Source: Diprion similis (lineage: Eukaryota; Arthropoda; Insecta; Hymenoptera; Diprionidae). Taken from it: a DNA stretch of 64,000 nucleotides. A model generated the notes under the pieces. The model saw nothing but the letters and a program-made list of their open reading frames with translations. It ran no database searches and was not told where the DNA came from. Below, in pieces: positions 26,998 through 40,400 of the stretch; within the stretch, counting starts at the first letter, position 1, and every line of letters begins with the position of its first letter. The stretch is from NCBI RefSeq assembly GCF_021155765.1, contig NC_060106.1, forward strand, positions 15,836,031 through 15,900,030, given 5' to 3'. Made by a program: the position numbers and the translations under genes.

Positions 26998-29900
26998 TTA
27001 TAAAACTTTATATCGTCCCCGGGATCCTGTATGCGTTCCCGAGGACTGGAGTTTAATGAGTTCTTCTTTAATAAGACGGGATACCTCCGCCTTTGCTTTA
27101 CTGACAGCCAATTCGCTGGTCGATTCAATTGCAAGGTATAACTTCCTTTCACCTTCCGGCGGAGCTTTTCCCGGTGTGATATATGTCCCTCGAACAGTGA
27201 GTCCAGCTTCTGAATATTCCGAAATCTGGGCGAGAGCTTCTTTGCTTGTAACGCGCCATCTCGCTTGTTGCGGAAAGTCATTGATCTCAAGCTCTTCTTC
27301 GTATTTTCGGAAAGTCTGTTCACCGGGTTCACCCTCTCCTTCGACGAGATCTTCTTCTCTCGGTTGGTAGTTCAGTTTGGTATTCAACTTTGCAGCGAGT
27401 TGTTCAGCTACTATCTTGGCCTAACGAAAACAATTTCCGATATTTAGCAACTTGCAATTAGATATGAATTGTGAAATTAATTTAATTCATAATTTATTAA
27501 TATTTAAAAAATTTCAAGGTTTTTCGTATAATAAAATAATAACGGTTGGATAAACTTACGGTGATAAGGTTTGTGGGCCCTGCACCCTTGAGAATAGCTT
27601 CTGCCGCTTGTTGGGTCGCCCCCTTCGCCTCAGCGCCCAGATTTTTGGCAATGTTAATTTTAGATGCGGCTCTCCTAGCAAGTTCTAATTTGTCTGTGGC
27701 ACTTGGTACAGGTTGTCCAGGAACAGAAATATTTGCTACAGATGGTCTAGCAATTTCGCGAACAGTACGCTTTGGTGCCAACATACTTTCGATCTGCTGA
27801 TCAATGTCATTTTCGATGTCTTCATCATCGGAGTCTTGCAAACCTAGGGCAGCTTTTTGGAATTTCTTCTTCTCATTCGCCAGAGCTGCCTCTGATTCAT
27901 CGAATTTAAAACCTTTTCCACTGAAACCTCCACCGGTGTGTACTTTCTTCCCGTCAGCCGCCTGACGAGTCTTGTAACCTTCCCAAAGTTGACGCAACGG
28001 TTCCGGAACTGGTACAGCTGCTAATTCATGGGCTCGTAGAATATCACCCGCATATCTTTCTTGTTCAGGTGTGATAAATGTGTATGCATATCTAAGGAAT
28101 AAGAAAAATGTTTAAAAATTAGATAAATTGACGGCAGATTAATTTTTAAGAGTAGAAATTAGCTCCAATCAACAGTTCAGATGGAAAACCGTATATATCT
28201 GATGATCGCACCCTTTGTTTCCGGCACGCCCAGTCCTCCCACATCTATGAACGTAATCTTCATAATGATTTGGACAGTCATAGTTCAGGACGAGAACAAG
28301 TTGTTTTACGTCAAGTCCTCTGGCTGCAACTGAAGTGGCAACCAACAATTTCGTTCTACCAGCTTTAAAATCCATAATAGTAGAATCTCGATCGCACTGA
28401 TCAATTCCACCATGTAGAGACATGCATGAGTACGAAGCTTTCATTAGGTCTTTCAACAGTGTATCTGCATTCTCCTGCTTGTCCACGAAAACTATTGTAG
28501 AGCCTTTATCCTGATAATGTCCAAGCACTTCGAGAAGCTTATAGAATTTCTGATCCTCCTCAAGAACTACGACATGCTGTTCAACGTCTTTACACACCAC
28601 AGAACGACCACCGACTTGAACTTCTACGGGACGAGTAAGTATCCGTCTAGCTAAGGCCTCCATTTGTCGAGGGAATGTGGCACTGAAAAGGACCGTCTGG
28701 CGGTCTGGCCTGACGTTTTCCATTATTCGCATTACCTGGAAAATATCTCACATGAATAATGGTTATGAATCCTGAGAAGTTCATTTTTTCATCAATTGAA
28801 TTATGATTCAACTGATATTCTGAATATGTAGGGGAGATTGAAATCAGTGGATTTTTTCTTAAACTGATTTGAACTCATTAATTGTACCTGCGGTTCGAAA
28901 CCCATATCAAACATTCTATCAGCCTCGTCCAAAACGACATAAGTCACTCTTCTCAAATTGGTGACACGTCCACTGTTGGCAGCCAGCATATCAATCATTC
29001 TACCAGGTGTGCATACAATTATTTCTGCACCTCTTTTCAGTTCTGCTATTTGTTCCGAAATTCCGGTACCACCGTATACGCATACATGAGAGAGGCCCAA
29101 AGATTTTGTAAATCTTTTTGAGTCTCGGCCAATTTGCATACAAAGTTCCCTAGTTGGTGTCATGATCAACGCAATAGGTCCATCGCCGTCGACCAAAGGA
29201 GTTTGGTCAAGTATGTGCCTGAACATTGGCAACAGAAAGGCTAGTGTCTTACCACTTCCGGTTTTAGCAATACCGATTAAATCACGGCCAGACATGATCG
29301 CTGGAATGGCTTGACATTGTATGGGCGTCGGCTTTTCATAACCGAGTTTTTTTAGTACTTCCAACTCTTTTTTCGTGACCCCACATTGGGCCCAAGATTT
29401 GATAGGCTTTGGACAACCTTTTCCCTTTACACGAATTCCCTCGAGTTCTTCCTTATATACTTCTACTTCCTCAGGAGTCATTCGTGCTGTAAATATTACA
29501 ATGTATAATCATTCAGTGATAAGCGAATATTAGACATGAGTTTGCATTGAATATTTTATTTTCAAGAAGAATGAGTCATGGAAATTGCTCGACAAACTAC
29601 TTGTCAGAAATGTTATGCAAGGCCGTATTACTTACCAATTTCAGGGACTTCAACGTAAAATGATTTTCTGAATGGTTGATATTCCGTTGCTGCGTGATCA
29701 ACTTTCGCCAGTTCACGTTTTTGTTTATTGGCTATTCCAGCGGCAGTTTCGTGAAGGTTTTCACCTTCTTCTTCACTAGAATATTCCAATCCATCTTGAT
29801 TCTGTTCTATTAACTCTCCCTTCTGCTTTGCAACCTGTTTTTTAGCTACACCAGTAACTATTACCACTCCACCACTCTGCGTGTTTCCAGTACCTGTTCC

Positions 29901-31372
29901 ATTATTGGTCGGTTTCGATCGGTTAGGGTCGAGTTTATTAACTTTTCGCACTTCTTCTTGAACCTGTAAGTATTACAAACCATTATTCTTGACTGTTAGG
30001 TAGTCAAGTTCAATAATGTTTCAAGTATCTTTAGAAGGTTCAAGCACATTATTGTAGCAAAAGAAAGGAGATGGCATAAAGTAATGCAGACTATGCGAGT
30101 TCTTGGGAATTCTAAGAGAATTTACCTCAGCCATGAAAGCATCGAGAGGATCAACTTCTTCTTCCTGTATTTTAATTTCTTCTGGTATCACCTCGAGTTC
30201 TTCTTTGATATCTCCTTCTTCCTTAATTTCTTTAGTACTGTTAAGGATGACCGGAGTCTCTTCGTCACTGTCGTCTTCTAAGGACCATTTTTTCATGGGA
30301 AGCTGAAGGTTTGCTAAGATAGACGATTTTCCATCCTTTTTGGTAGCCTCTAATTCCTTCTTCTTTCTTTCGGCACGCCATCTTTCTATTCTTTCGCGTC
30401 GTTTTTGCATTTCTAGCTCCAGCCTTTTTTGCTCCTCCTCCTAATAAGTGTGTTAAATTTAAGGTGAATGACACAACAAATTCGTTCAGTAGTTCATAGT
30501 CGATATCACAAAGTGTAAAACATACCTTATCCAATTTGGTGTGGTCAAAGGGCAAATCCTCAGTGTCACCTTTATCTTTGTCCTTACGTTCTCGTGACCG
30601 CGATCTGTTCGATCGATCTTTACCCGAGCGCGAGGATTTTGAGCCTGTAAGACGCTTTTCTTTACTGTCGCCACTAGTATACCGAAAACAATCAATTTCA
30701 ATAGATTATTGAATTATTATATTATCATTTGTGAGACGAATGTCCAGCAATTTATACATCTATGCGGGAAGTGTGCGTTTTCGGCAAACTTCATTGTGCC
30801 TGTTGATATTTTCAATAGAACTCTTGATCTTGGATTAAAATAGTTTATGAGACATGATTTTTCTACATTGGTACATGAGAAAACAACTCCGTTTTACGGA
30901 AGTTCATGCACGTTGCGATGCTGAACATGTATGTTGTATCATACGGTTCAATAAACTTGCAGATCATTTCTTAATCAGAAGCATGGAACAGCTTGAATAT
31001 ATAACAATTGTGGAGATGTTAATACAGAAAGTCTTAACAAGGTTACGGATATTGAGACTGTATCAAACCGTTTTCTATCACGTTCCCTTTCCCTGTCTGT
31101 ACGTTCCTTCCTATCACTCCTGTCGCGCTCTCTTTCCCTAGATCGGCTTCGACGTTCCTTGTGGCGTGTCTTTTCTCTTTCTCGGTCTCGGCTCCTGGAT
31201 CTTCTCCGCTTCTTCTCTGGTGATGCAGACCGGGATCTGGACCTCCTCCGGTAGTGCCTCTCCCTTAAGTGATAATTATTATTGAGCAAGGCGTTGGTGA
31301 CATAACCTCAAAAGTTTTTAGAATTACGTGATAAAAACAATCATCTACTTACTTTTCACCGCTTCGAACCAT
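26998..31372 (-). CDS. Ddx46: DDX46/Prp5: DEAD-box pre-mRNA-splicing RNA helicase
   Basis: Nine coding exons, 5' to 3': 31353-31372, 31069-31263, 30526-30673, 30126-30440, 29636-29963, 28888-29486, 28212-28735, 27560-28091, 26998-27420. The sum is 3,084 nt, 1,027 aa (human DDX46 is about 1,031). Residues 1-120 form an Arg/Ser-rich domain. An acidic linker follows ([12 protein letters not shown], then [13 protein letters not shown]). The helicase core has a Q motif (GYEKPTPIQ), Walker A AKTGSGKT (409-416), PTREL, TPGRMID, DEAD (522-525) and SAT (553-555). RecA2 has [11 protein letters not shown] and a [10 protein letters not shown] motif VI. The C-terminus ends RGRYKVL, as in vertebrates. The protein acts in the U2 snRNP branch-site step of prespliceosome assembly. 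The first exon encodes only six whole codons. The exon-2 donor (GTTTGA) and exon-7 donor (GTGCGA) are weak; both are inferred from phase and homology. Confidence 0.95.
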
Positions 31373-31644
31373 CTTTTAGTATTTAGATTCTATTATGAAA
31401 GCAGAAATCAATCATGCATCATTTGGCAAAACCCGTGAAATGAACGTATTTCCGATTGTTTGAATCGGAAGATCTAATCGCATACGTTGACTTTACTCCT
31501 CCACCCTGCCTGACTATGGTACAGACCAGCACAGGCAGAGAAACTTTGTATCACCACATATCACCAGCAGTGGGCGCTGATGGTTAGTAATGTTTTGAGG
31601 CCGCGGCTTAGTACTGTACACGGTACTGTACATGCTTTTTTTCT
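31373..31644. other. Short Ddx46 upstream region up to the satellite edge
   Basis: Only about 270 bases lie between the Ddx46 start codon and the first recognisable satellite sequence, so the 5' UTR and promoter must lie in this interval or extend into the satellite. It contains a direct repeat of GTACTGTACA (around 31612-31632). No TATA box is obvious. Confidence 0.5.
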
Positions 31645-34049
31645 GCTGCAGGTGTTTTCTCCGTAACTCCTCCGTTTATCTGCTGTTGGTCCTACCCTAA
31701 TTTTGCCGTGTTTTCTGAGTTCCTGGGGGTCCAATTACACCGGCAAGGATCATACTAATCGATTCGGAGACGAGAAATTTCCGGCTCCGAAAATGACCAA
31801 AAAAGTGAGGCTAACCCCTTTGGATTTTTGGCGAAAATTTTAAAGATTTTAAAATGTGCTGAAATCAATTCTGTGGGAAAATATTCCGACGTAATTTTGC
31901 GAGAGAAATCGATTAAGCGCAGTCCCAATACGCTGCGAGCAACGGATCAAAAGTTACAGCCCAAAAACTGCAGATTTTCATCGTCATTTCTCTGCTGTTG
32001 GTCCTACGCTTTTTTCAATGTGTTTTTTGAGTTCCTGGGGTTCCAATTAGCCAAGAAACGGTCATACAAATCAATTCGGAGTCCAGAAATTTTCGGCTCC
32101 AAAAATCGCAAAAAAGTAAGGCTAACCCCTTTGGATTTTTGGCGAAAATTTTGAGGATTTTGAAAAGTGCTGGAATCAATTCTGTGAGGCACTATTCCGA
32201 CGTAATTTTGCGAGAGAAATCGATTGAGCGCAGTCACAATACGCTGCGAGCGATAGCTGAAAAGTTACAGCCGAAAAACTGCAGATTTTCATCGTCATTT
32301 CTCTGCTGTTGGTCCCACGCTTTTTTTGAAGTGTTTTTTAAGTTCCTGGGGTTCCAATTAGCCAAGAAACGGTCATACAAATCAATTCGGAGTCCAGAAA
32401 TTTTCGGCTCCAAAAATCGCAAAAAAGTAAGGCTAACCCCTTTGGATTTTTGGCGAAAATTTTGAGGATTTTGAAAAGTGCTGAAATCAATTCTGTGAGG
32501 CACTATTCCGACGTAAATTTGCGAGAGAAATCGATTGAGCGCAGTCACAATACGCTGCGAGCGATAGCTGAAAAGTTACAGCCGAAAAACTGCAGATTTT
32601 CATCGTCATTTCTCTGCTGTTGGTCCCACGCTTTTTTTAAAGTGTTTTTTAAGTTCCTGGGGTTCCAATTAGCCAAGAAACGGTCATGCAAATTCATTCG
32701 GAGTACGGAAATTTTCGGCTTCAAAAATCGCAAGAAAGTAAGGCTAACCCCTTTGGATTTTTGGCGGAAATTTCGAAGAATTTAAAAAGTGCTGGAATCA
32801 ATTCTGTAAGGCACTATTCCGACGTATTTTTGCGAGAGAAATCGAATGAGCGCAGTCCCACTACGCTGCGAGCGATAGCTGGAAAGTTACAGCCGAAAAA
32901 CTGCAGATTTTTATCGTCATTTCTCTGCTGTTGGTCCTACGCTTTTTTCAATGTGTTTTTTGAGTTCCTGGGGTTCCAATTAGCCAAGAAACGGTCATAC
33001 AAATCAATTCGGAGTCCAGAAATTTTCGACTTCAAAAATCGCAAAAAAGTAAGGCTAACCCCTTTGGATTTTTGGCGAAAATTTTGGAGAATTTAAAAAG
33101 TGCTGGAATTCATTCTGTAAGGCACTATTCCGACGTAATTTTGCGAGAGAAATCGTTTGAGCGCAGTCCCAATACGCTGCGAGCGATAGCTGAAAAGTTA
33201 CAGCCGAAAAACTGCAGATTTTCATCGTCATTTCTCTGCTGTTGGTCCTACGCTTTTTTCAATGTGTTTTTTGAGTTCCTGGGGTTCCAATTAGCCAAGA
33301 AACGGTTATACAAATCGATTCGGAGTCCAGAAATTTTCGACTTCAAAAATCGCAAAAAAGTAAGGCTAACCCCTTTGTATTTTTGGCGAAAATTTTGAGG
33401 ATTTTGAAAAGTGCTGGAAGCAATTCTGTGAGGCACTATTCCGACGTAATTTTGTGAGAGAAATCGATTGAGCGCAGTCACAATACGCTGCGAGCGATAG
33501 CTGAAAAGTTACAGCCGAAAAACTGCAGATTTTCATCGTCATTTCTCTGCTGTTGGTCCTACGCTTTTTTCAATGTGTTTTTTGAGTTCCTGGGGTTCCA
33601 ATTAGCCAAGAAACGGTCATACAAATCAATTCGGAGTCCAGAAATTTTCGACTTCAAAAATCGCAAAAAAGTAAGGCTAACCCCTTTGTATTTATGGCGA
33701 AAATTTTGAGGATTTTGAAAAGTGCTGGAATCAATTCTGTGAGGCACTATTCCGACGTAATTTTGCGAGAAAAATCGATTGAGCGCAGTCACAATACGCT
33801 GCGAGCGATAGCTGAAAAGTTACAGCCGAAAAACTGCAGATTTTCATCGTCATTTCTCTGCTGTTGGTCCTACGCTTTTTTCAATGTGTTTTTTGAGTTC
33901 CTGGGGTTCCAATTAGCCAAGAAACGGTCATACAAATCAATTCGGAGTCCGGAAATTTTCGACTCCAAAAATCGCAAAAAAGTAAGGCTAACCCCTTTGT
34001 ATTTTTGGCGAAAATTTTGAGGATTTTGAATAGTGCTGGAATCAATTCT

Positions 34050-35915
34050 GTAAGGCACTATTCCGACGTATTTTTGCGAGAGAAATCGAATGAGCGCAGT
34101 CCCAATACGCTGCGAGCGATAGCTGAAAAGTTACAGCCGAAAAACTGCAGATTTCCATCGTCATTTCTCTGCTGTTGGTCCTACGCTTTTTTCAATGTGT
34201 TTTTTGAGTTTCTGGGGTTCCAATTAGCCAAGAAACGGTCATACAAATCTATTCGGAGTCCAGAAATTTTCGACTCCAGAAATCGCAAAAAAGTAAGGCT
34301 AACCCCTTTGTATTTTTGGCGAAAATTTTGAGGATTTTGAATAGTGCTGAAATCAATTCTGTAAGGCACTATTCCGACGTATTTTTGCGAGAGAAATCGA
34401 ATGAGCGCAGTCCCAATACGCTGCGAGCGATAGCTGAAAAGTTACAGCCGAAAAACTGCAGATTTCCATCGTCATTTCTCTGCTGTTGGTCCTACGCTTT
34501 TTTCAATGTGTTTTTTGAGTTCCTGGGGTTCCAATTAGCCAAGAAACGGTCATACAAATCAATTCGGAGTCCGGAAATTTTCGACTTCAAAAATCGCAAA
34601 AAAGTAAGGCTAACCCCTTTGGATTTTCGGCGAAAATTTCGAAGAATTTAAAAAGTGCTGGAATCAATTCTGTAAGGCACTATTTCGACGTATTTTTGCG
34701 AGAGAAATCGAATGAGCGCAGTCCCAATACGCTACGAGCGATAGCTGAAAAGTTACAGCCGAAAAACTGCAGATTTTCATCGTCATTTCTCTGCTGTTGG
34801 TCCTACGCTTTTTTCAATGTGTTTTTTGGGTTCCTGGGGTTCCAATCAGCCAAGAAACGGTCGTACAAATCAATTCGGAGTCCAGAAATTTTCGACTCGA
34901 AAAATCGCGAAAAAGTAAGGCTAACCCCTTTGGATTTTTGGCGAAAATTTCGAAGAATTAGAAAAGTGCTGGAATCAATTCTGTAAGGCACTATTCCGAC
35001 GTATTTTTGCGAGAGAAATCGAATGAGCGCAGTCCCAATACGCTGCGAGCGATAGCTGAAAAGTTACAGCCGAAAAACTGCAGATTTCCATCGTCATTTC
35101 TCTGCTGTTGGTCCTACGCTTTTTTCAATGTGTTTTTTGAGTTTCTGGGGTTCCAATTAGCCAAGAAACGGTCATACAAATCTATTCGGAGTCCAGAAAT
35201 TTTCGACTCCAGAAATCGCAAAAAAGTAAGGCTAACCCCTTTGTATTTTTGGCGAAAATTTTGAGGATTTTGAATAGTGCTGAAATCAATTCTGTAAGGC
35301 ACTATTCCGACGTATTTTTGCGAGAGAAATCGAATGAGCGCAGTCCCAATACGCTGCGAGCGATAGCTGAAAAGTTACAGCCGAAAAACTGCAGATTTCC
35401 ATCGTCATTTCTCTGCTGTTGGTCCTACGCTTTTTTCAATGTGTTTTTTGAGTTCCTGGGGTTCCAATTAGCCAAGAAACGGTCATACAAATCAATTCGG
35501 AGTCCGGAAATTTTCGACTTCAAAAATCGCAAAAAAGTAAGGCTAACCCCTTTGGATTTTCGGCGAAAATTTCGAAGAATTTAAAAAGTGCTGGAATCAA
35601 TTCTGTAAGGCACTATTTCGACGTATTTTTGCGAGAGAAATCGAATGAGCGCAGTCCCAATACGCTACGAGCGATAGCTGAAAAGTTACAGCCGAAAAAC
35701 TGCAGATTTTCATCGTCATTTCTCTGCTGTTGGTCCTACGCTTTTTTCAATGTGTTTTTTGGGTTCCTGGGGTTCCAATCAGCCAAGAAACGGTCGTACA
35801 AATCAATTCGGAGTCCAGAAATTTTCGACTCGAAAAATCGCGAAAAAGTAAGGCTAACCCCTTTGGATTTTTGGCGAAAATTTCGAAGAATTAGAAAAGT
35901 GCTGGAATCAATTCT
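34050..35915. repeat. Higher-order duplication: two copies of a 933-bp trimer
   Basis: The monomers at about 34050-34982 recur at about 34983-35915 with the same private variants. These include AGAAATCGC in the loop region, TATTTCGACG in the third monomer, and TGGGTTCCTGGGG with CCAATCAGCC. The repeat period is 933 = 3 x 311. A third, partial copy carrying the AGAAATCGC and TATTTCGACG variants lies at about 38,890-39,440. Confidence 0.8.
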
Positions 35916-36175
35916 GTAAGGCACTATTCCGACGTATTTTTGCGAGAGAAATCGAATGAGCGCAGTCCCAATACGCTGCGAGCGATAGCTGAAAAGTTAC
36001 AGCCGAAAAACTGCAGATTTTCATCGTCATTTCTCTGCTGTTGGTCCTACGCCTCTTTCAATGTGTTTTTTGAGTTCCTGGGGTTCCAATTAGCCAAGAA
36101 ACGGTCATACAAATCAATTCGGAGTCCAGAAATTTTCGACTCCAAAAATCGCAAAAAAGTAAGCCCTTTGTATTT

Positions 36176-37407
36176 TTGGCGAAAATTTTGAGGATTTTGA
36201 ATAGTGCTGAAATCAATTCTGTAGGGCACTATTCCGACGTATTTTTGCGAGAAAAATCGAATGAGCGCAGTCCCAATACGCTGCGAGCGATAGCTGAAAA
36301 GTTACAGCCGAAAAACTGCAGATTTTCATCGTCATTTCTCTGCTGTTGGTCCTACGCTTTTTTCAATGTGTTTTTTGGGTTCCTGGGGTTCCAATCAGCC
36401 AAGAAACGGTCATACAAATCAATTCGGAGTCCGGAAATTTTCGACTTCAAAAATCGCAAAAAAGTAAGGCTAACCCCTTTAGATTTTTGGCGAAAATTTC
36501 GAAGAATTTAAAAAGTGCTGGAATCAATTCTGTAAGGCACTATTCCGACGTATTTTTGCGAGAGAAATCGAATGAGCGCAGTCCCAATACGCTGCGAGCG
36601 ATAGCTGAAAAGTTACAGCCGAAAAACTGCAGATTTTCATCGTCATTTCTCTGCTGTTGGTCCTACGCTTTTTTCGATGTGTTTTTTGAGTTCCTGGGGT
36701 TCCAATTAGCCAAGAAACGGTCATACAAATCAATTCCGAGTCCGGAAATTTTCGACTCCAAAAATCGCAAAAAAGTAAGCCCTTTGTATTTTTGGCGAAA
36801 ATTTTGAGGATTTTGAATAGTGCTGAAATCAATTCTGTAGGGCACTATTCCGACGTATTTTTGCGAGAAAAATCGAATGAGCGCAGTCCCAATACGCTGC
36901 GAGCGATAGCTGAAAAGTTACAGCCGAAAAACTGCAGATTTTCATCGTCATTTCTCTGCTGTTGGTCCTACGCTTTTTTCAATGTGTTTTTTGGGTTCCT
37001 GGGGTTCCAATCAGCCAAGAAACGGTCATACAAATCAATTCGGAGTCCGGAAATTTTCGACTTCAAAAATCGCAAAAAAGTAAGGCTAACCCCTTTAGAT
37101 TTTTGGCGAAAATTTCGAAGAATTTAAAAAGTGCTGGAATCAATTCTGTAAGGCACTATTCCGACGTATTTTTGCGAGAGAAATCGAATGAGCGCAGTCC
37201 CAATACGCTGCGAGCGATAGCTGAAAAGTTACAGCCGAAAAACTGCAGATTTTCATCGTCATTTCTCTGCTGTTGGTCCTACGCTTTTTTCGATGTGTTT
37301 TTTGAGTTCCTGGGGTTCCAATTAGCCAAGAAACGGTCATACAAATCAATTCCGAGTCCGGAAATTTTCGACTCCAAAAATCGCAAAAAAGTAAGGCTAA
37401 CCCCTTT
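36176..37407. repeat. Higher-order duplication: 616-bp dimer carrying the 6-nt deletion
   Basis: Two adjacent dimers (36176-36791 and from 36792) share private variants: TGTAGGGCACT, GCGAGAAAAATCG, CCCTTTAGATTT, TTTTTTCGATGTG and ATTCCGAGTCC. The 6-nt deletion precedes each copy, so one event plus a later duplication explains both short monomers. A relative with the CGATGTG and CCGAGTCC variants but without the deletion recurs at about 39,450-39,900. Confidence 0.8.
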
Positions 37408-40400
37408 GTATTTTTGGCGAAAATTTTGAGGATTTTAAATAGTGCTGAAATCAATTCTGTAAGGCACTATTCCGACGTATTTTTGCGAGAGAAATCGAAT
37501 GAGCGCAGTCCCAATACGCTGCGAGCGATAGCTGAAAAGTTACAGCCGAAAAACTGCAGATTTCCATCGTCATTTCTCTGCTGTTGGTCCTACGCTTTTT
37601 TCAATGTGTTTTTTGAGTTCCTGGGGTTCCAATTAGCCAAGAAACGGTCATACAAATCAATTCGGAGTCCGGAAATTTTCGACTTCAAAAATCGCAAAAA
37701 AGTAAGGCTAACCCCTTTAGATTTTTGGCGAAAATTTCGAAGAATTTAAAAAGTGCTGGAATCAATTCTGTAAGGCACTATTCCGACGTATTTTTGCGAG
37801 AGAAATCGAATGAGCGCAGTCCCAATACGCTGCGAGCGATAGCTGAAAAGTTACAGCCGAAAAACTGCAGATTTTCATCGTCATTTCTCTGCTGTTGGTC
37901 CTACGCTTTTTTCAATGTGTTTTTTGAGTTCCTGGGGTTCCAATTAGCCAAGAAACGGTCATACAAATCAATTCGGAGTCCGGAAATTTTCGACTTCAAA
38001 AATCGCAAAAAAGTAAGGCTAACCCCTTTAGATTTTTGGCGAAAATTTCGAAGAATTTAAAAAGTGCTGGAATCAATTCTGTAAGGCACTATTCCGACGT
38101 ATTTTTGCGAGAGAAATCGAATGAGCGCAGTCCCAATACGCTGCGAGCGATAGCTGAAAAGTTACAGCCGAAAAACTGCAGATTTCCATCGTCATTTCTC
38201 TGCTGTTGGTCCTACGCTTTTTCCAATGTGTTTTTTGAGTTCCTGGGGTTCCAATTAGCCAAGAAACGGTCATACAAATCAATTCGGAGTCCGGAAATTT
38301 TCGACTTCAAAAATCGCAAAAAAGTAAGGCTAACCCCTTTGGATTTTCGGCGAAAATTTTGAGGATTTTGAATAGTGCTGAAATCAATTCTGTAAGGCAC
38401 TATTCCGACGTATTTTTGCGAGAGAAATCGAATGAGCGCAGTCCCAATACGCTGCGAGCGATAGCTGAAAAAATACAGCCGAAAAACTGCAGATTTCCAT
38501 CGTCATTTCTCTGCTGTTGGTCCTACGCTTTTTTCAATGTGTTTTTTGAGTTCCTGGGGTTCCAATTAGCCAAGAAACGGTCATACAAATCAATTCGGAG
38601 TCCAGAAATTTCCGACTCCGAAAATCGCAAAAAAGTAAGGCTAACCCCTTTGGATTTTCGGCGAAAATTTCGAAGAATTTAAAAAGTGCTGAAATCAATT
38701 CTATAAGGCACTATTCCGACGTATTTTTGCGAGAGAAATCGAATGAGCGCAGTCCCAATACGCTGCGAGCGATAGCTGAAAAGTTACAGCCGTAAAACTG
38801 CAGATTTTCATCGTCATTTCTCTGCTGTTGGTCCTACGCTTTTTTCAATGTGTTTTTTGAGTTTCTGGGGTTCCAATTAGCCAAGAAACGGTCATACAAA
38901 TCTATTCGGAGTCAAGAAATTTTCGACTCCAGAAATCGCAAAAAAGTAAGGCTAACCCCTTTGTATTTTTGGCGAAAATTTTGAGGATTTTGAATAGTGC
39001 TGAAATCAATTCTGTAAGGCACTATTCCGACGTATTTTTGCGAGAGAAATCGAATGAGCGCAGTCCCAATACGCTGCGAGCGATAGCTGAAAAGTTACAG
39101 CCGAAAAACTGCAGATTTCCATCGTCATTTCTCTGCTGTTGGTCCTACGCTTTTTTCAATGTGTTTTTTGAGTTCCTGGGGTTCCAATTAGCCAAGAAAC
39201 GGTCATACAAATCAATTCGGAGTCCGGAAATTTTCGACTTCAAAAATCGCAAAAAAGTAAGGCTAACCCCTTTGGATTTTCGGCGAAAATTTCGAAGAAT
39301 TTAAAAAGTGCTGGAATCAATTCTGTAAGGCACTATTTCGACGTATTTTTGCGAGAGAAATCGAATGAGCGCAGTCCCAATACGCTGCGAGCGATAGCTG
39401 AAAAGTTACAGCCGAAAAACTGCAGATTTTCATCGTCATTTCTCTGCTGTTGGTCCTACGCTTTTTTCAATGTGTTTTTTGGGTTCCTGGGGTTCCAATC
39501 AGCCAAGAAACGGTCATACAAATCAATTCGGAGTCCGGAAATTTTCGACTTCAAAAATCGCAAAAAAGTAAGGCTAACCCCTTTAGATTTTTGGCGAAAA
39601 TTTCGAAGAATTTAAAAAGTGCTGGAATCAATTCTGTAAGGCACTATTCCGACGTATTTTTGCGAGAGAAATCGAATGAGCGCAGTCCCAATACGCTGCG
39701 AGCGATTGCTGAAAAGTTACAGCCGAAAAACTGCAGATTTTCATCGTCATTTCTCTGCTGTTGGTCCTACGCTTTTTTCGATGTGTTTTTTGAGTTCCTG
39801 GGGTTCCAATTAGCCAAGAAACGGTCATACAAATCAATTCCGAGTCCGGAAATTTTCGACTCCAAAAATCGCAAAAAAGTAAGGCTAACCCCTTTGTATT
39901 TTTGGCGAAAATTTTGAGGATTTTGAATAGTGCTGAAATCAATTCTGTAAGGCACTATTCCGACGTATTTTTGCGAGAGAAATCGAATGAGCGCAGTCCC
40001 AATACGCTGCGAGCGATAGCTGAAAAGTTACAGCCGAAAAACTGCAGATTTCCATCGTCATTTCTCTGCTGTTGGTCCTACGCTTTTTTCAATGTGTTTT
40101 TTGAGTTCCTGGGGTTCCAATTAGCCAAGAAACGGTCATACAAATCGATTCGGAGTCCGGAAATTTTCGACTTCAAAAATCGCAAAAAAGTAAGGCTAAC
40201 CCCTTTGGATTTTCGGCGAAAATTTCGAAGAATTTAAAAAGTGCTGGAATCAATTCTGTAAGGCACTATTCCGACGTATTTTTGCGAGAGAAATCGAATG
40301 AGCGCAGTCCCAATACGCTGCGAGCGATAGCTGAAAAGTTACAGCTGAAAAACTGCAGATTTTCGTCGTCATTTCTCTGCTGTTGGTCCTACGCTTTTTT

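Noticed and set aside
26867..27370. 167-codon plus-strand open frame
   Set aside because: It is antisense to the last DDX46 exon, whose minus-strand reading matches the family to the final residues.
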